This document shows positions 1-7,290 of a stretch of DNA of 13,320 nucleotides, piece after piece. The DNA is from an uncultured Actinomyces sp. GTDB taxonomy: Bacteria; Actinomycetota; Actinomycetes; Actinomycetales; Actinomycetaceae. Below the pieces are notes generated by a model, which saw nothing but the letters and a program-made list of their open reading frames with translations, searched no databases and was not told the origin of the DNA. The stretch covers positions 1 to 13,320 of the forward strand of contig USPB01000030.1 of NCBI GenBank assembly GCA_900556405.1, in the 5' to 3' direction. The translations under genes were made by a program, and so were the position numbers. Positions within the stretch are counted from its first letter, which is position 1, and the number at the start of each line of letters is the position of its first letter.

Positions 1-2
1 CT

Positions 3-1559
3 GATCGCGCCGAGGTGATGACGCTGCTCATGTGGCTGACCGGTGCGTTCGGCCTCCGATACGGCATCTACTTCATCGCGCTGACCGTCACTCACTTCGC
101 GGACGTGCGTTTCGGGCACATCGTGCGCTCCCGCATGGTGAGTGTGCTCGCCGCAGCGCCCCTCGCCTGGTTCACATCCACGAACTCGGGGGCCGTGCGC
201 AAGGCGATCCAGGACGACACGCACGACGTGCACACGGTCATTGCGCACGCTCCCGTCGAATCCGCGGCCGCCGTCAGCGCACCGCTGTCCCTGCTCATCT
301 ACGCTTTCGTCGTCGACTGGCGACTCGGACTCCTGTCGATCGCCACGCTCCCCGTCTACGGACTCCTCAACGCGTGGATGATGCGAGGCATGGGGGAAAA
401 GACCGCCGAGATGGATCGACACCTGACGCGGGTCTCGTCCACGATGGTCGAGTTCGTCTCCGGCATCAGCGTCGTCAAGGCATTTGGGACCGTGGGGCGC
501 TCGCACGAGCGATTCACCCGGGCCGCCGAGGACTTCTCTCGCTTCTACGTCGACTGGTGCGGCCCCCTGCTGAAAGGCTCTGCGCTCGGGCAGGCGACCG
601 TATCGCCCTCCCTGATCTTGCTCATCTCGACGGTGGGAGGGTCCGCGCTCGCGGCCTCGGGCATCGTGAGCCCGGTCCAGGTGATCACCTGCGCGCTCAT
701 CGCCCTCGTCATCCCGGCGGCTATCGAGGTGCTGGGTACGACGACCTGGGCCTACCAGATCGCCGGGGCCGCCGCGCTGCGCATCGTGGACCTACTTTCG
801 GTCGCGCCGTTGCCTGCCGAGGGGAGTTCAGTGCCGGGGGGAGCCGACATCGAGATTGATGGCGTGTCCTTCTCCTACGGGGCAACCCTCGCGCTGGACG
901 ACGTCAGTCTGACCATCCCCGAGGGCTCGGTGACCGCCCTCGTGGGTTCCTCCGGTTCGGGAAAGTCAACGCTCGCGACGCTGGTCGCGCGCTTCGCTGA
1001 CCCGGACCAGGGGAGCGTGCGTATCGGCGGGGTCGACGCTCGCGACATCGCCCCCGATGCTCTCTACCGGCACGTCTCCTTCGTCCTCCAGGATCCGCAA
1101 CTCCTCGACATCTCCGTGCGCGACAACATCGCGCTGGGAGTCCCGGGCTCCAGCGACGAAGCGGTGTGGGCGGCTGCCGGGGCCGCGCGCATCGACGACT
1201 ACCTGCGTTCCCTGCCCCGAGGCCTCGGCTCCGTCATCGGGGAGGACGCCCACCCCTCGGGTGGCCAGGCGCAACGAATTGCGATCGCACGGGCTCTCCT
1301 CGTCGACGCCCCCATCCTCGTTCTCGACGAGGCCACTGCCTTCACCGATCCGGAGGCCGAAGCCGATATCCAGGCGGCGCTGACCCGCCTCGTGCAGGGA
1401 AAGACAGTCCTGGTCATCGCGCACCGCGCAGCATCCATCGCCGGCGTCGACCAGATAGCCATCCTCGACGCGGGCCGCATCATCGCGCTGGGCACGCCCG
1501 ACGAGCTCGCCGACCACCCGTATATGCGGCGCATGAGCGCGCCCGCGAAAGGACACTGA
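3..1559 (+). CDS. ABC half-transporter (permease + ATPase), iron/siderophore IrtA/YbtP-like, 5' end cut by window
   Basis: A membrane ABC protein with the transmembrane domain fused ahead of its ATPase. Numbered from the GTG at 15, residues 1-265 are hydrophobic membrane helices and 280-514 form the nucleotide-binding domain. Visible motifs are Walker A GSSGSGKST (311-319), Q-loop VLQDPQLL, signature PSGGQAQR (canonical LSGGQ), Walker B ILVLDEAT, a D-loop reading FTDPEAE, and the H-loop AHR. The DEATAF-DPE run instead of the usual SALD-type D-loop is typical of siderophore-associated half-transporters (IrtA/IrtB, YbtP/YbtQ), so iron-chelate transport is the best inference; substrate is not proven. 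The frame is open to the left edge and family members are about 570-600 residues, so the first membrane helix or so lies outside and the GTG at 15 is probably internal. Such proteins work as pairs; the partner seems lost (see 1561-1668). Confidence 0.85.
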   Translation, partial: DRAEVMTLLMWLTGAFGLRYGIYFIALTVTHFADVRFGHIVRSRMVSVLAAAPLAWFTSTNSGAVRKAIQDDTHDVHTVIAHAPVESAAAVSAPLSLLIYAFVVDWRLGLLSIATLPVYGLLNAWMMRGMGEKTAEMDRHLTRVSSTMVEFVSGISVVKAFGTVGRSHERFTRAAEDFSRFYVDWCGPLLKGSALGQATVSPSLILLISTVGGSALAASGIVSPVQVITCALIALVIPAAIEVLGTTTWAYQIAGAAALRIVDLLSVAPLPAEGSSVPGGADIEIDGVSFSYGATLALDDVSLTIPEGSVTALVGSSGSGKSTLATLVARFADPDQGSVRIGGVDARDIAPDALYRHVSFVLQDPQLLDISVRDNIALGVPGSSDEAVWAAAGAARIDDYLRSLPRGLGSVIGEDAHPSGGQAQRIAIARALLVDAPILVLDEATAFTDPEAEADIQAALTRLVQGKTVLVIAHRAASIAGVDQIAILDAGRIIALGTPDELADHPYMRRMSAPAKGH

Positions 1560-1560
1560 C

Positions 1561-1668
1561 ATGTACGGCCTCATCTCCCGGCTACGCGAACCCCTCTCCG
1601 AACAGGGGCGAGCCGACTTCGCCCAGGCGAGCGTCCTGTCCTGCATCGTCGGCGCGGTGCGCGGCGCG
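1561..1668 (+). pseudogene. truncated N-terminus of a second ABC half-transporter
   Basis: An ATG lies one base after the stop of the preceding transporter, the tight spacing expected of a paired IrtA-IrtB-type operon. The first ~36 codons (MYGLISRLREPLSEQG...) look like the start of a half-transporter: an amphipathic RLREPLSEQGRADFAQ stretch followed by a hydrophobic run beginning SVLSCIVGAV. From about position 1668 the frame turns Arg/Gly-rich with no membrane helices or ATPase motifs, and it only stays open because it later runs antisense to the neighbouring deaminase gene. None of the three + frames resumes transporter-like sequence before that gene. I read this as the stump left by a deletion; a short unrelated peptide is the alternative. 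The 3' limit is approximate. Confidence 0.45.
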
Positions 1669-1742
1669 TTCACGGGGTGGCCAATTGTGACAGCGGGCGT
1701 CCACTCTCGCAACGGCTTGAGAATAGCGCTCGCCCGCGAACG

Positions 1743-1793
1743 ACGAGGCCGGGGCTGGTCCGCGCGCGTGCGCCCCCAGTGCCCCGGCCTCGT
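1743..1793. terminator. strong GC-rich hairpin between convergent genes
   Basis: A 13-bp perfect inverted repeat (ACGAGGCCGGGGC at 1743-1755 and its complement at 1781-1793) encloses a 25-base loop; TGG/CCA (1756-1758/1776-1778) can extend it past a two-base bulge. It lies 10 bases beyond the stop of the minus-strand deaminase and downstream of the + strand transporter remnant, where a bidirectional terminator would sit. No clear U-tract follows on either strand, as is common for GC-rich actinobacterial hairpins. An outer 9-bp pairing (1734-1742 with 1811-1819) could add to it and would include the deaminase stop region. Confidence 0.65.
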
Positions 1794-1803
1794 TCATCGA
1801 CGC

Positions 1804-2820
1804 TCAGTTCTCGTTCGCGAAGCGATCGACGCGGGCGAGCAGCTCGGCCTTCTTCTCGTCCGAGATCCACGCGATCTCGATGGAGTTGCGGGCGATGCGC
1901 TCCAGGTCGGCGCGGCTGCGGTCGAAGCGCTCGGCGAACGCCAGGTAGTTGTCGCCAATGTAGCCGCCGAAGTAGGCAGGATCGTCGGAGTTGAGGCTGA
2001 CCTTCACGCCGGCGGCAGTCAGCTCGATGATTTCCTTGCCCTTCATTTCCTCGGTAACGAAGGAATTGGACAGCGGGCACGAGGTCAGACCGATGCCGTG
2101 GTCGCGCGCGTAGGCGACCAGCTCGGGGTCTTCGACGATGTTCGTGCCGTGGTCGAGGCGCTCGGCTCCCAGCTCGGTGAGGGCCGCGCGGATGTTGTCG
2201 ATCGAGCCGATCTGGTCAATATCGCAGTGCATCGTCACATGCAGGCCGGCCTCGCGAGCAAGCTCGAAGACTCGAGCGAACTTGGTGGGCGGGTTATCGC
2301 GCTCGTCGGAGTCCAGGCCCACGCCAATGAACATGTCCTTGTAGGGCAGGGCCGCCTGCAGTGTCTCGAAGGCAGACTCGGCGCTCATATCGCGCAGGAA
2401 GCACAGGATCAGGTCGGCGGACAGGCCCGCCTCGCGTGCCTCGACGACCGCGCGGTAGTAACCGCGGATGACCGTCTCAATCGCGATGCCGCGCGAGGTA
2501 TGGGCCTGGGGGTCGAAGAAGCACTCGGCACGCACGACACCGTTAGCGCGGGCGCGCTCAAAGTAGGCGGCGGCCAGATCGTGGAAGTCATCCTCATCCT
2601 GGAGGACATCCATGGCCGGGTAGTAGACGGCCAGGAAGGACGTGAGGTCATTGAACTGGTAGGTGGCCTGCACCTCCTCGACCGTAGACTGACCGATGTC
2701 GACGCCGTTCTTGCGGGCGAGCGCCAGCTTCAGGTCGGGCTCGAGGGTACCTTCCAGGTGCAGGTGCAGCTCGGCCTTGGGCAGGCCGAACGCAAAGTCG
2801 CGGGTCACGTCAGTGCTCAT
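1804..2820 (-). CDS. add: adenosine/adenine deaminase family protein
   Basis: A 338-residue zinc-dependent amidohydrolase of the adenosine deaminase family, acting in cytoplasmic purine salvage. It shows the metal-binding HLHLEGT motif (H19, H21), a later His in MHCDID (H198), LDHGT (H224) and NSDDPAYFGGYIGDNY (D279, D280). Two traits point to adenine rather than adenosine as substrate: GLDSDERDNPPTKF (168-181) and DDPAYFGGY, both resembling the bacterial/fungal adenine deaminase subgroup. The usual HAGE signature, which carries the catalytic Glu, reads HCDI here, so the specificity and even the reaction should be treated as open. The ATG at 2820 is preceded by GGAGG four bases upstream, which fixes the start; an in-frame extension to 3069 runs into the pepC end and was rejected. 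It follows pepC on the same strand after 130 bases. Confidence 0.88.
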   Translation of the reverse strand: MSTDVTRDFAFGLPKAELHLHLEGTLEPDLKLALARKNGVDIGQSTVEEVQATYQFNDLTSFLAVYYPAMDVLQDEDDFHDLAAAYFERARANGVVRAECFFDPQAHTSRGIAIETVIRGYYRAVVEAREAGLSADLILCFLRDMSAESAFETLQAALPYKDMFIGVGLDSDERDNPPTKFARVFELAREAGLHVTMHCDIDQIGSIDNIRAALTELGAERLDHGTNIVEDPELVAYARDHGIGLTSCPLSNSFVTEEMKGKEIIELTAAGVKVSLNSDDPAYFGGYIGDNYLAFAERFDRSRADLERIARNSIEIAWISDEKKAELLARVDRFANEN

Positions 2821-2824
2821 GTGT

Positions 2825-2829
2825 CCTCC
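2825..2829 (-). promoter_or_regulatory. ribosome binding site of the deaminase gene
   Basis: GGAGG on the minus strand, four bases before the ATG at 2820. It decides the start, since the reading frame stays open further upstream. Confidence 0.7.
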
Positions 2830-2837
2830 ACAGATAA

Positions 2838-2881
2838 CGGGGCGGGTATCGCGGAACAATTGTCCCACTCCACCCGCCCCG
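2838..2881 (-). terminator. hairpin in the leader between pepC and the deaminase gene
   Basis: A 10-bp perfect inverted repeat (2838-2847 with 2872-2881, GGGGCGGGT core) encloses 24 bases that contain the palindrome ACAATTGT. On the minus strand the stem is followed by TTATCTGT and, 8 bases on, the deaminase Shine-Dalgarno. It may terminate pepC transcripts or act as a leader structure limiting read-through into the deaminase gene; sequence alone does not separate these. Confidence 0.45.
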
Positions 2882-2950
2882 CGCTCAGGGAGGCCATATT
2901 GCGAACGGGGACGATGCCCACGCCCCGCCCGGCGTGTCAGGCTACTGGGC

Positions 2951-4282
2951 TCAGGCCAGCGCACCCATCGGATCCCACGCAGGCAGATGCAGCGGTTCCT
3001 CAGTGATGGCGGCGCGCAGCTCGGCGGGCAGGTCATCCACGTGCACAGCAACCTCGAAGACGTTGGCATCGAACCAGGCGGCGTCCATCGTAAAGAAGCC
3101 CTTGTCGCCGTGGTCCTCGCCCCAGGAGTTCTCCACGCGGAAGCGGCGGGCGTTGCCCTCCTCGTCGATGTCGACGCCGGTGAAGAGCATCGCGTGATTC
3201 ATCGCGGACTCGCCGGTGTTGACGCGCTGCTCCTTGGAGGTGGAGAAGTCCACGCCGAAGAGGTTGTCGTAGTCGTACAGGCCTTCAACGAAGAGGCCGG
3301 AAGCGCGGTCAGACTGCTTACCGCAATCGGCGCCGAACCACACAACGCGGCCCGAAGCCAGGACAGAAGCCGTGATCTCACGGATCTGCTCGACCGGGGT
3401 GTTCACGTAGAGGATCGGGCGGCCGCCGACGACGTTGCCCATGTGATCGACCGTAAGGGTGTGGCCCTTCGGGTGCTCGGCGCGCGGGTCGTCGACGAGG
3501 CACACGTACTGCGTGAGATCCACGTCCACGTAACGCTGGTAGAACTCGCGCGGGGTGAGGACGCCGTCGCGGTGGAACTCGCCGTTATCGTCACGCCACT
3601 CCCACTCGAAGGAGGCCGGGGGCTCGCCCAGGCAGATGACGAGGATGCGCCACACGTCGGCCAGGGCGGCCTCCTTGACCTCGCTGATCTCTTCCTGCGA
3701 GGCTCCGGCCTCGACGAGGGAGCGCAGCTCGAGGGCGGTGCGACGCAGGACGACCTTCAGGCGCGCGTTCATGGGGGCGGTGTGACTGGAGGACTCGGTC
3801 TCGGGCATCGCGACCTTGGGGACGAGGCCGTGCTTGAGATAGAGGGAGACCGCCATGTCCCACTGGCCGCCGTCGGAGAGCACGTCGCCGAGCAGGAACT
3901 GCAGGAGACGACCGTCAAGCTCTTCGGTCTTGGCGGTGGCGATGATGTCGGTGAGGAAGAAGTTGGCGCGTTCGAACTTGTCCCAGAAGAGCACGTAGTT
4001 CTGCGAGAACTCAAAGTCCTTGAGGCCAAGGTGGGTGCGCGTCGTCGAACGCAGCAGGTTGAGGGAGGAGAAGAGCCAGCAGCGGCCGGACTTCTTCTGA
4101 GACGTCACCTTCCAGTCGTCCACCTTGTGGGACACGACCGTGGGGGTGGCGACCACCTTGGCGCGGTCGAAGGCGACCGGCTCGACGCCGGCGTGGGCGA
4201 CAGCGTTGCGTGCGACCGCGCGGGCGGAGTCTGAGGATGCGTGGAGAGAGGCGACAAATTCGTCTGTGATCTCGTGTGCCAT
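2951..4282 (-). CDS. pepC: aminopeptidase C (bleomycin hydrolase family, peptidase C1B)
   Basis: A 443-residue papain-like cysteine aminopeptidase, full length for a family of about 440-450, expected as a cytoplasmic self-compartmentalised hexamer trimming N-terminal residues from peptides. The triad is visible: Cys68 in SGRCWLFS, His363 in NHAMLFTGVD and Asn385 in VENSWG; Gln62 in TSQKKSG is the probable oxyanion-hole residue. The C-terminus AWDPMGALA matches the conserved PepC tail that reaches into the active site and makes the enzyme an exopeptidase. There is no signal peptide. I chose the ATG at 4282 because the mature family N-terminus fits; a GAAAGGA stretch lies about 12 bases upstream, a rather long spacing. 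The frame is open to 4357 but that extension looks like leader. The gene is divergent from the epimerase gene and upstream of the purine deaminase. Confidence 0.95.
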   Translation of the reverse strand: MAHEITDEFVASLHASSDSARAVARNAVAHAGVEPVAFDRAKVVATPTVVSHKVDDWKVTSQKKSGRCWLFSSLNLLRSTTRTHLGLKDFEFSQNYVLFWDKFERANFFLTDIIATAKTEELDGRLLQFLLGDVLSDGGQWDMAVSLYLKHGLVPKVAMPETESSSHTAPMNARLKVVLRRTALELRSLVEAGASQEEISEVKEAALADVWRILVICLGEPPASFEWEWRDDNGEFHRDGVLTPREFYQRYVDVDLTQYVCLVDDPRAEHPKGHTLTVDHMGNVVGGRPILYVNTPVEQIREITASVLASGRVVWFGADCGKQSDRASGLFVEGLYDYDNLFGVDFSTSKEQRVNTGESAMNHAMLFTGVDIDEEGNARRFRVENSWGEDHGDKGFFTMDAAWFDANVFEVAVHVDDLPAELRAAITEEPLHLPAWDPMGALA

Positions 4283-4364
4283 AGGACGAGGTGTTCCTTT
4301 CAATCGAGAGCCATTCTCTACAAGGATACGCTTCGCGCAGTGATGCAGACGACTCAACTCCGTT

Positions 4365-4370
4365 TAGAAT
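4365..4370 (+). promoter_or_regulatory. possible -10 box for the epimerase gene
   Basis: TAGAAT (five of six matches to TATAAT) lies 38 bases before the ATG at 4409, in the 126-base divergent gap 4283-4408. No good -35 hexamer is seen 16-18 bases upstream. The pepC promoter must lie in the same gap, but no convincing hexamer pair was found for it. Confidence 0.35.
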
Positions 4371-4398
4371 GAGTGTTATTCGTGTTCAGTGAATGCAC

Positions 4399-4403
4399 AG
4401 GAG
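4399..4403 (+). promoter_or_regulatory. ribosome binding site of the epimerase gene
   Basis: AGGAG five bases before the ATG at 4409. It favours this start over the in-frame GTG at 4373, which has no Shine-Dalgarno. Confidence 0.6.
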
Positions 4404-4408
4404 CATCA

Positions 4409-5308
4409 ATGGTGGATCGGGGCGCTTCGGGGCGCGAGATCGTTGTACAGGCTGGGGAGTACGAGGCACGGATCGTCACCGTCGGCGCAGGTCTGGCGGG
4501 CTTGCGCTACCGCGGGCACGACCTGGTCGTCCCTCATGGCGTCGGCGAATGCCCTCCTGGCTATCTCGGCAAGGTCCTCATGCCGTGGCCCAACCGCATC
4601 GCGGGCGGCTCGTACTCGTGGGAGGGCACCACCTACGATCTGCCTGTCGACGAGCCCACTTTCGGCACGTCCCTCCACGGTTTCGTGGCCTTCCAGGAGT
4701 GGGAGATTGCCGAGGCCAATGCCTCCTCAGTCATCGTGCGCACCCTCATCGCGGCGCGCTACTCCTACCCGTGGACGCTTCTTGCGTCCGCGCGCTACAG
4801 CCTGGATCTGGACGCAGGCCTCACCGTCGAGCTGTCCGCGACGAACATCGGCGAGGGCACCGCCCCCTACGGCGTCGGCTTCCACCCCTACCTCGCCGTC
4901 GACGACGCACGAGCAGACGAGCTGGAGCTGACCAACCCCGCGTCCATCATCTACGAGGCCAACGCCTCCATGATCCCGGTCGCCGCCCACGACGTGGCAT
5001 CGTTCGGGTTGGACTTCCGCTCCCCCACCCTTATCAGCGACTCCCGGCTGGACCACGCCTTCGCTGGCCTGCCCGAGGGCACCTGGACCGTGACGCTACG
5101 CGACCCTACCTCGGGCGTGGGCGTCTCCCTGTCCTCCGATGCGCGCTGGCTGCAGGTCTACTCGGCAGACTACATCGGTCGCGTCGGCGTAGCCGTCGAG
5201 CCGATGAGCTGCCCGCCCAACGCCTTCAACTCAGGCACGGACGTGGTTGCGCTGGGCGAAGGCGAGACCCACACGCTCAGCGCAAGGATCTCTGGCTTCC
5301 AGAGTTGA
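4409..5308 (+). CDS. aldose 1-epimerase family protein
   Basis: A 299-residue protein of the GalM/aldose 1-epimerase fold, which interconverts alpha and beta anomers of sugars such as glucose or galactose. Visible family landmarks: PWPNRIAGGSY (59-69), the substrate His of LHGF (H90), the catalytic acid in GFHPYL (H159), LDHAF (D215) and the catalytic base in VAVEPMSCPPNAF (E264). There is no signal peptide, so it is likely cytoplasmic. The spacing and the GFHPYL/VEPM forms place it in the broad bacterial galactose mutarotase-related group rather than classical GalM, so the exact sugar is unknown. No galactose pathway gene is nearby. It is the only complete + strand gene here besides the ABC fragment, and its stop is 6 bases from the oppositely oriented rsmE stop. 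Confidence 0.9.
   Translation: MVDRGASGREIVVQAGEYEARIVTVGAGLAGLRYRGHDLVVPHGVGECPPGYLGKVLMPWPNRIAGGSYSWEGTTYDLPVDEPTFGTSLHGFVAFQEWEIAEANASSVIVRTLIAARYSYPWTLLASARYSLDLDAGLTVELSATNIGEGTAPYGVGFHPYLAVDDARADELELTNPASIIYEANASMIPVAAHDVASFGLDFRSPTLISDSRLDHAFAGLPEGTWTVTLRDPTSGVGVSLSSDARWLQVYSADYIGRVGVAVEPMSCPPNAFNSGTDVVALGEGETHTLSARISGFQS
5290..5304. terminator. small hairpin at the convergent gene ends
   Basis: CTCTGG-CTT-CCAGAG, a 6-bp perfect stem with a 3-base loop, lies in the last codons of the epimerase gene and just beyond the rsmE stop. It is followed by only two T on the + strand. It is the only terminator-like element at this junction and would have to serve both genes. Confidence 0.35.
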
Positions 5309-5314
5309 ACGCTC

Positions 5315-6103
5315 CTAGTATGCGCCCGCGGCAGCGCGGATCAGCGTCAGGGCGACCGCGCCAGCCGTGGAGGAACGCAGGACGTTATCTCCCAGCCCAA
5401 TCGTGCGGGCACCGGCTTCCACCAGCTGCGCGGTCTCCTCGGGCCCAATGCCGCCCTCAGGACCAACGATGAGGGCGATGCGCGCAGGCAGACTCCCGTC
5501 CGCACGGGATTGCTGAACCAGGGCGAGAGCGGCCCCGAGCGAATCCGTCGCCTCCTCGTGGCAGACGAAGGCAACCCCGGCCTCGTCCGTCAAGGAGGCG
5601 AGCCAGGAGGCCAGCTCGCGACTATCCTTGACGCCCTCGACGACCGGGACGAAGGCACGGCGGGACTGCTTGGCGGCCGCGCGAGCCACGCTCTCCCACT
5701 TCGCGCGCCCCTTCTCGGCCTTCGGTCCCTTCCACTGGACGATCGCGCGCTGCGACGACCAGGGAATCACCCGGTCGATACCGATCTCCGTGCAGATCTC
5801 GACGGCGGCCTCATCACGCCCGCCCTTGGCGAGCGCCTGAACGAGGATGACCTCGGGACTCGGGGCATCCTCCTGCGTGATCTCACGAACGACCAGGGAG
5901 AGCGAGGACTTATCGCTCCCGCTGACCTCGCACGTCGCACGCAGGCCACACCCATCGACGACGTCGACCCACTCCCCCGCGCCGATGCGGCGCACAGAAG
6001 CAGCGTGACGCCCCTCGGCTCCCCCGAGGCACGCACTGTCCCCCACGGACAGGGACTCCAGGGGCGGGGTCAGATCCTCACCGAGGAAAACGGGCAGCGT
6101 CAC
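5315..6103 (-). CDS. rsmE: 16S rRNA (uracil1498-N3)-methyltransferase RsmE
   Basis: A 262-residue SPOUT methyltransferase that methylates N3 of U1498 in 16S rRNA using S-adenosylmethionine, near the decoding centre. The N-terminal PUA-like part (1-75) includes GRHAASVRRIGAGEWVDVVD. The knotted SPOUT domain shows LVQALAKGGRDE (88-98), EIGIDRVIPW, the AAAKQSRRAFVP segment (142-153), the cofactor loop IVGPEGGIGPEE (212-223) and GLGDNVLRSSTA (236-247), where many homologues read LGxRILRxETA. The GTG start at 6103 lies 6 bases after the dnaJ stop, and the end of dnaJ supplies a GGGGTGA Shine-Dalgarno-like stretch. Translation is therefore probably coupled to dnaJ, and the gene should fall under HrcA/CIRCE control. 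Confidence 0.95.
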   Translation of the reverse strand: MTLPVFLGEDLTPPLESLSVGDSACLGGAEGRHAASVRRIGAGEWVDVVDGCGLRATCEVSGSDKSSLSLVVREITQEDAPSPEVILVQALAKGGRDEAAVEICTEIGIDRVIPWSSQRAIVQWKGPKAEKGRAKWESVARAAAKQSRRAFVPVVEGVKDSRELASWLASLTDEAGVAFVCHEEATDSLGAALALVQQSRADGSLPARIALIVGPEGGIGPEETAQLVEAGARTIGLGDNVLRSSTAGAVALTLIRAAAGAY

Positions 6104-6109
6104 GGCGCA

Positions 6110-7228
6110 TCACCCCATGAAGGTATCGCGAAGCTTGTCAAAGAACGAGGCCTGCTGACGATGCGGCTCCACGCGCACCTCGCCGCGCACCTTCGCCAGC
6201 TCCTCGAGCAGCTCGCGCGATTTCTCATCGAGCTTCTTGGGGATCTGGACATCGACGTGCACGTGCATCGAGCCTCGGCCCGAGCGCTGCAGGTGGCCCA
6301 CGCCCAGTCCCTCCAGGACGATGTCGTCGTTGGGCTGGGTACCCGGGTTGATCGTCACGGTCTTCTTGCCGTCGAGGGTCTCCAGCTCGAACTCGGTGCC
6401 CAGGGCAGCCGTCGTCATCGGGATCGTGATCCACGTGTGCAGATCATCCCCGCGACGATCAAAGACCGGGTGCTTCTTCTCGCGGATCAACAGGTAGAGA
6501 TCACCGTTGGGGCCACCGCCCTGACCGACCTCGGCCTCGCCGCTCACCCGGATCTGCGTGCCCTCGCTGGCGCCCGCGGGGATGTTGACATTGAGAGTGC
6601 GGCGCGTACGCACACGGCCCGCGCCCGAACACTCGGCGCAGGGCGTGGCAATCGTATCGCCGTAGCCCTGACAGGTCGGACACGGGGCCTGCGTCTGCAT
6701 GCGACCAAAGAGCGAGTTCTGAATCTGCGTGACGAAGCCCGAGCCGTGACAGGTCGTGCACTGCGTGGGCGACGTGCCCGGCTGACACATCGAGCCGTTG
6801 CAGGCCTCGCACAGAACGTAGGTATCGAAGGCCACTTCCTTGGCCGCGCCGAAAGCCGCGTCCTCCAGGGTGATGTCAACGACAACCTGACGATCCTTAC
6901 CGCGACGCACGCGCGAGGCCGGACCCGACGCCGACGCGCCGAAGCCACCACTGAACATGGCTTCGAAAATGTCGGAAAAACCGCCGAAGCCTGCGCCCGC
7001 GCCAGCGCCGCCGCCACGCAGCGCGTCCGGGCCGCCGATGTCGTACATCTGGCGCTTCTCCGGATCCGACAGCGTCTCGTAGGCGACGGACAGTTCCTTG
7101 AAGGCTTCCTCCGAGTCGGCGCCCGCATAGTCGGGGTGCAGCTTTCGGGCGAGCTTACGGTAGGCCTTCTTAATCTCGTCCTGGCTGGCGTCACGGGCCA
7201 CGCCGAGGACCTCGTAGTAGTCTCTCAC
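6110..7228 (-). CDS. dnaJ: chaperone DnaJ (Hsp40), hrcA-linked DnaJ2 type
   Basis: A 372-residue type I Hsp40 that delivers unfolded proteins to DnaK and stimulates its ATPase. The J-domain spans about residues 1-65 with HPD at 31-33; a short Gly/Phe region runs 71-100 ([20 protein letters not shown]). Four zinc-binding CxxC pairs follow (C140/C143, C157/C160, C183/C186, C197/C200), the last three in CxxCxGxG form and the first as CEACNGSM. The C-terminal substrate-binding beta domains complete it. Start: GTG at 7228, since RDYYEVLGV is the conserved DnaJ opening; the long upstream open frame is antisense-like sequence inside hrcA. It sits 62 bases after hrcA and is the actinobacterial DnaJ2 arrangement, separate from a dnaK-grpE-dnaJ1 cluster expected elsewhere. 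No separate CIRCE precedes it. Confidence 0.96.
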   Translation of the reverse strand: MRDYYEVLGVARDASQDEIKKAYRKLARKLHPDYAGADSEEAFKELSVAYETLSDPEKRQMYDIGGPDALRGGGAGAGAGFGGFSDIFEAMFSGGFGASASGPASRVRRGKDRQVVVDITLEDAAFGAAKEVAFDTYVLCEACNGSMCQPGTSPTQCTTCHGSGFVTQIQNSLFGRMQTQAPCPTCQGYGDTIATPCAECSGAGRVRTRRTLNVNIPAGASEGTQIRVSGEAEVGQGGGPNGDLYLLIREKKHPVFDRRGDDLHTWITIPMTTAALGTEFELETLDGKKTVTINPGTQPNDDIVLEGLGVGHLQRSGRGSMHVHVDVQIPKKLDEKSRELLEELAKVRGEVRVEPHRQQASFFDKLRDTFMG

Positions 7229-7290
7229 GCTTGCTCTTTCTTCTCGTGGGGTCGTTCGTTCATCGTCATCGTGCTCGACGCGCGGCCGAG

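Noticed and set aside
1669..3006. Long + strand open frame running on from the transporter remnant
   Set aside because: It is antisense to the deaminase gene, whose minus-strand frame has clear zinc-site motifs; open antisense frames are common in high-GC DNA.
2696..4234. 512-codon + strand open frame
   Set aside because: Antisense to pepC, where the Cys-His-Asn triad and the full family length are on the minus strand. No domain signal is seen in the + frame.
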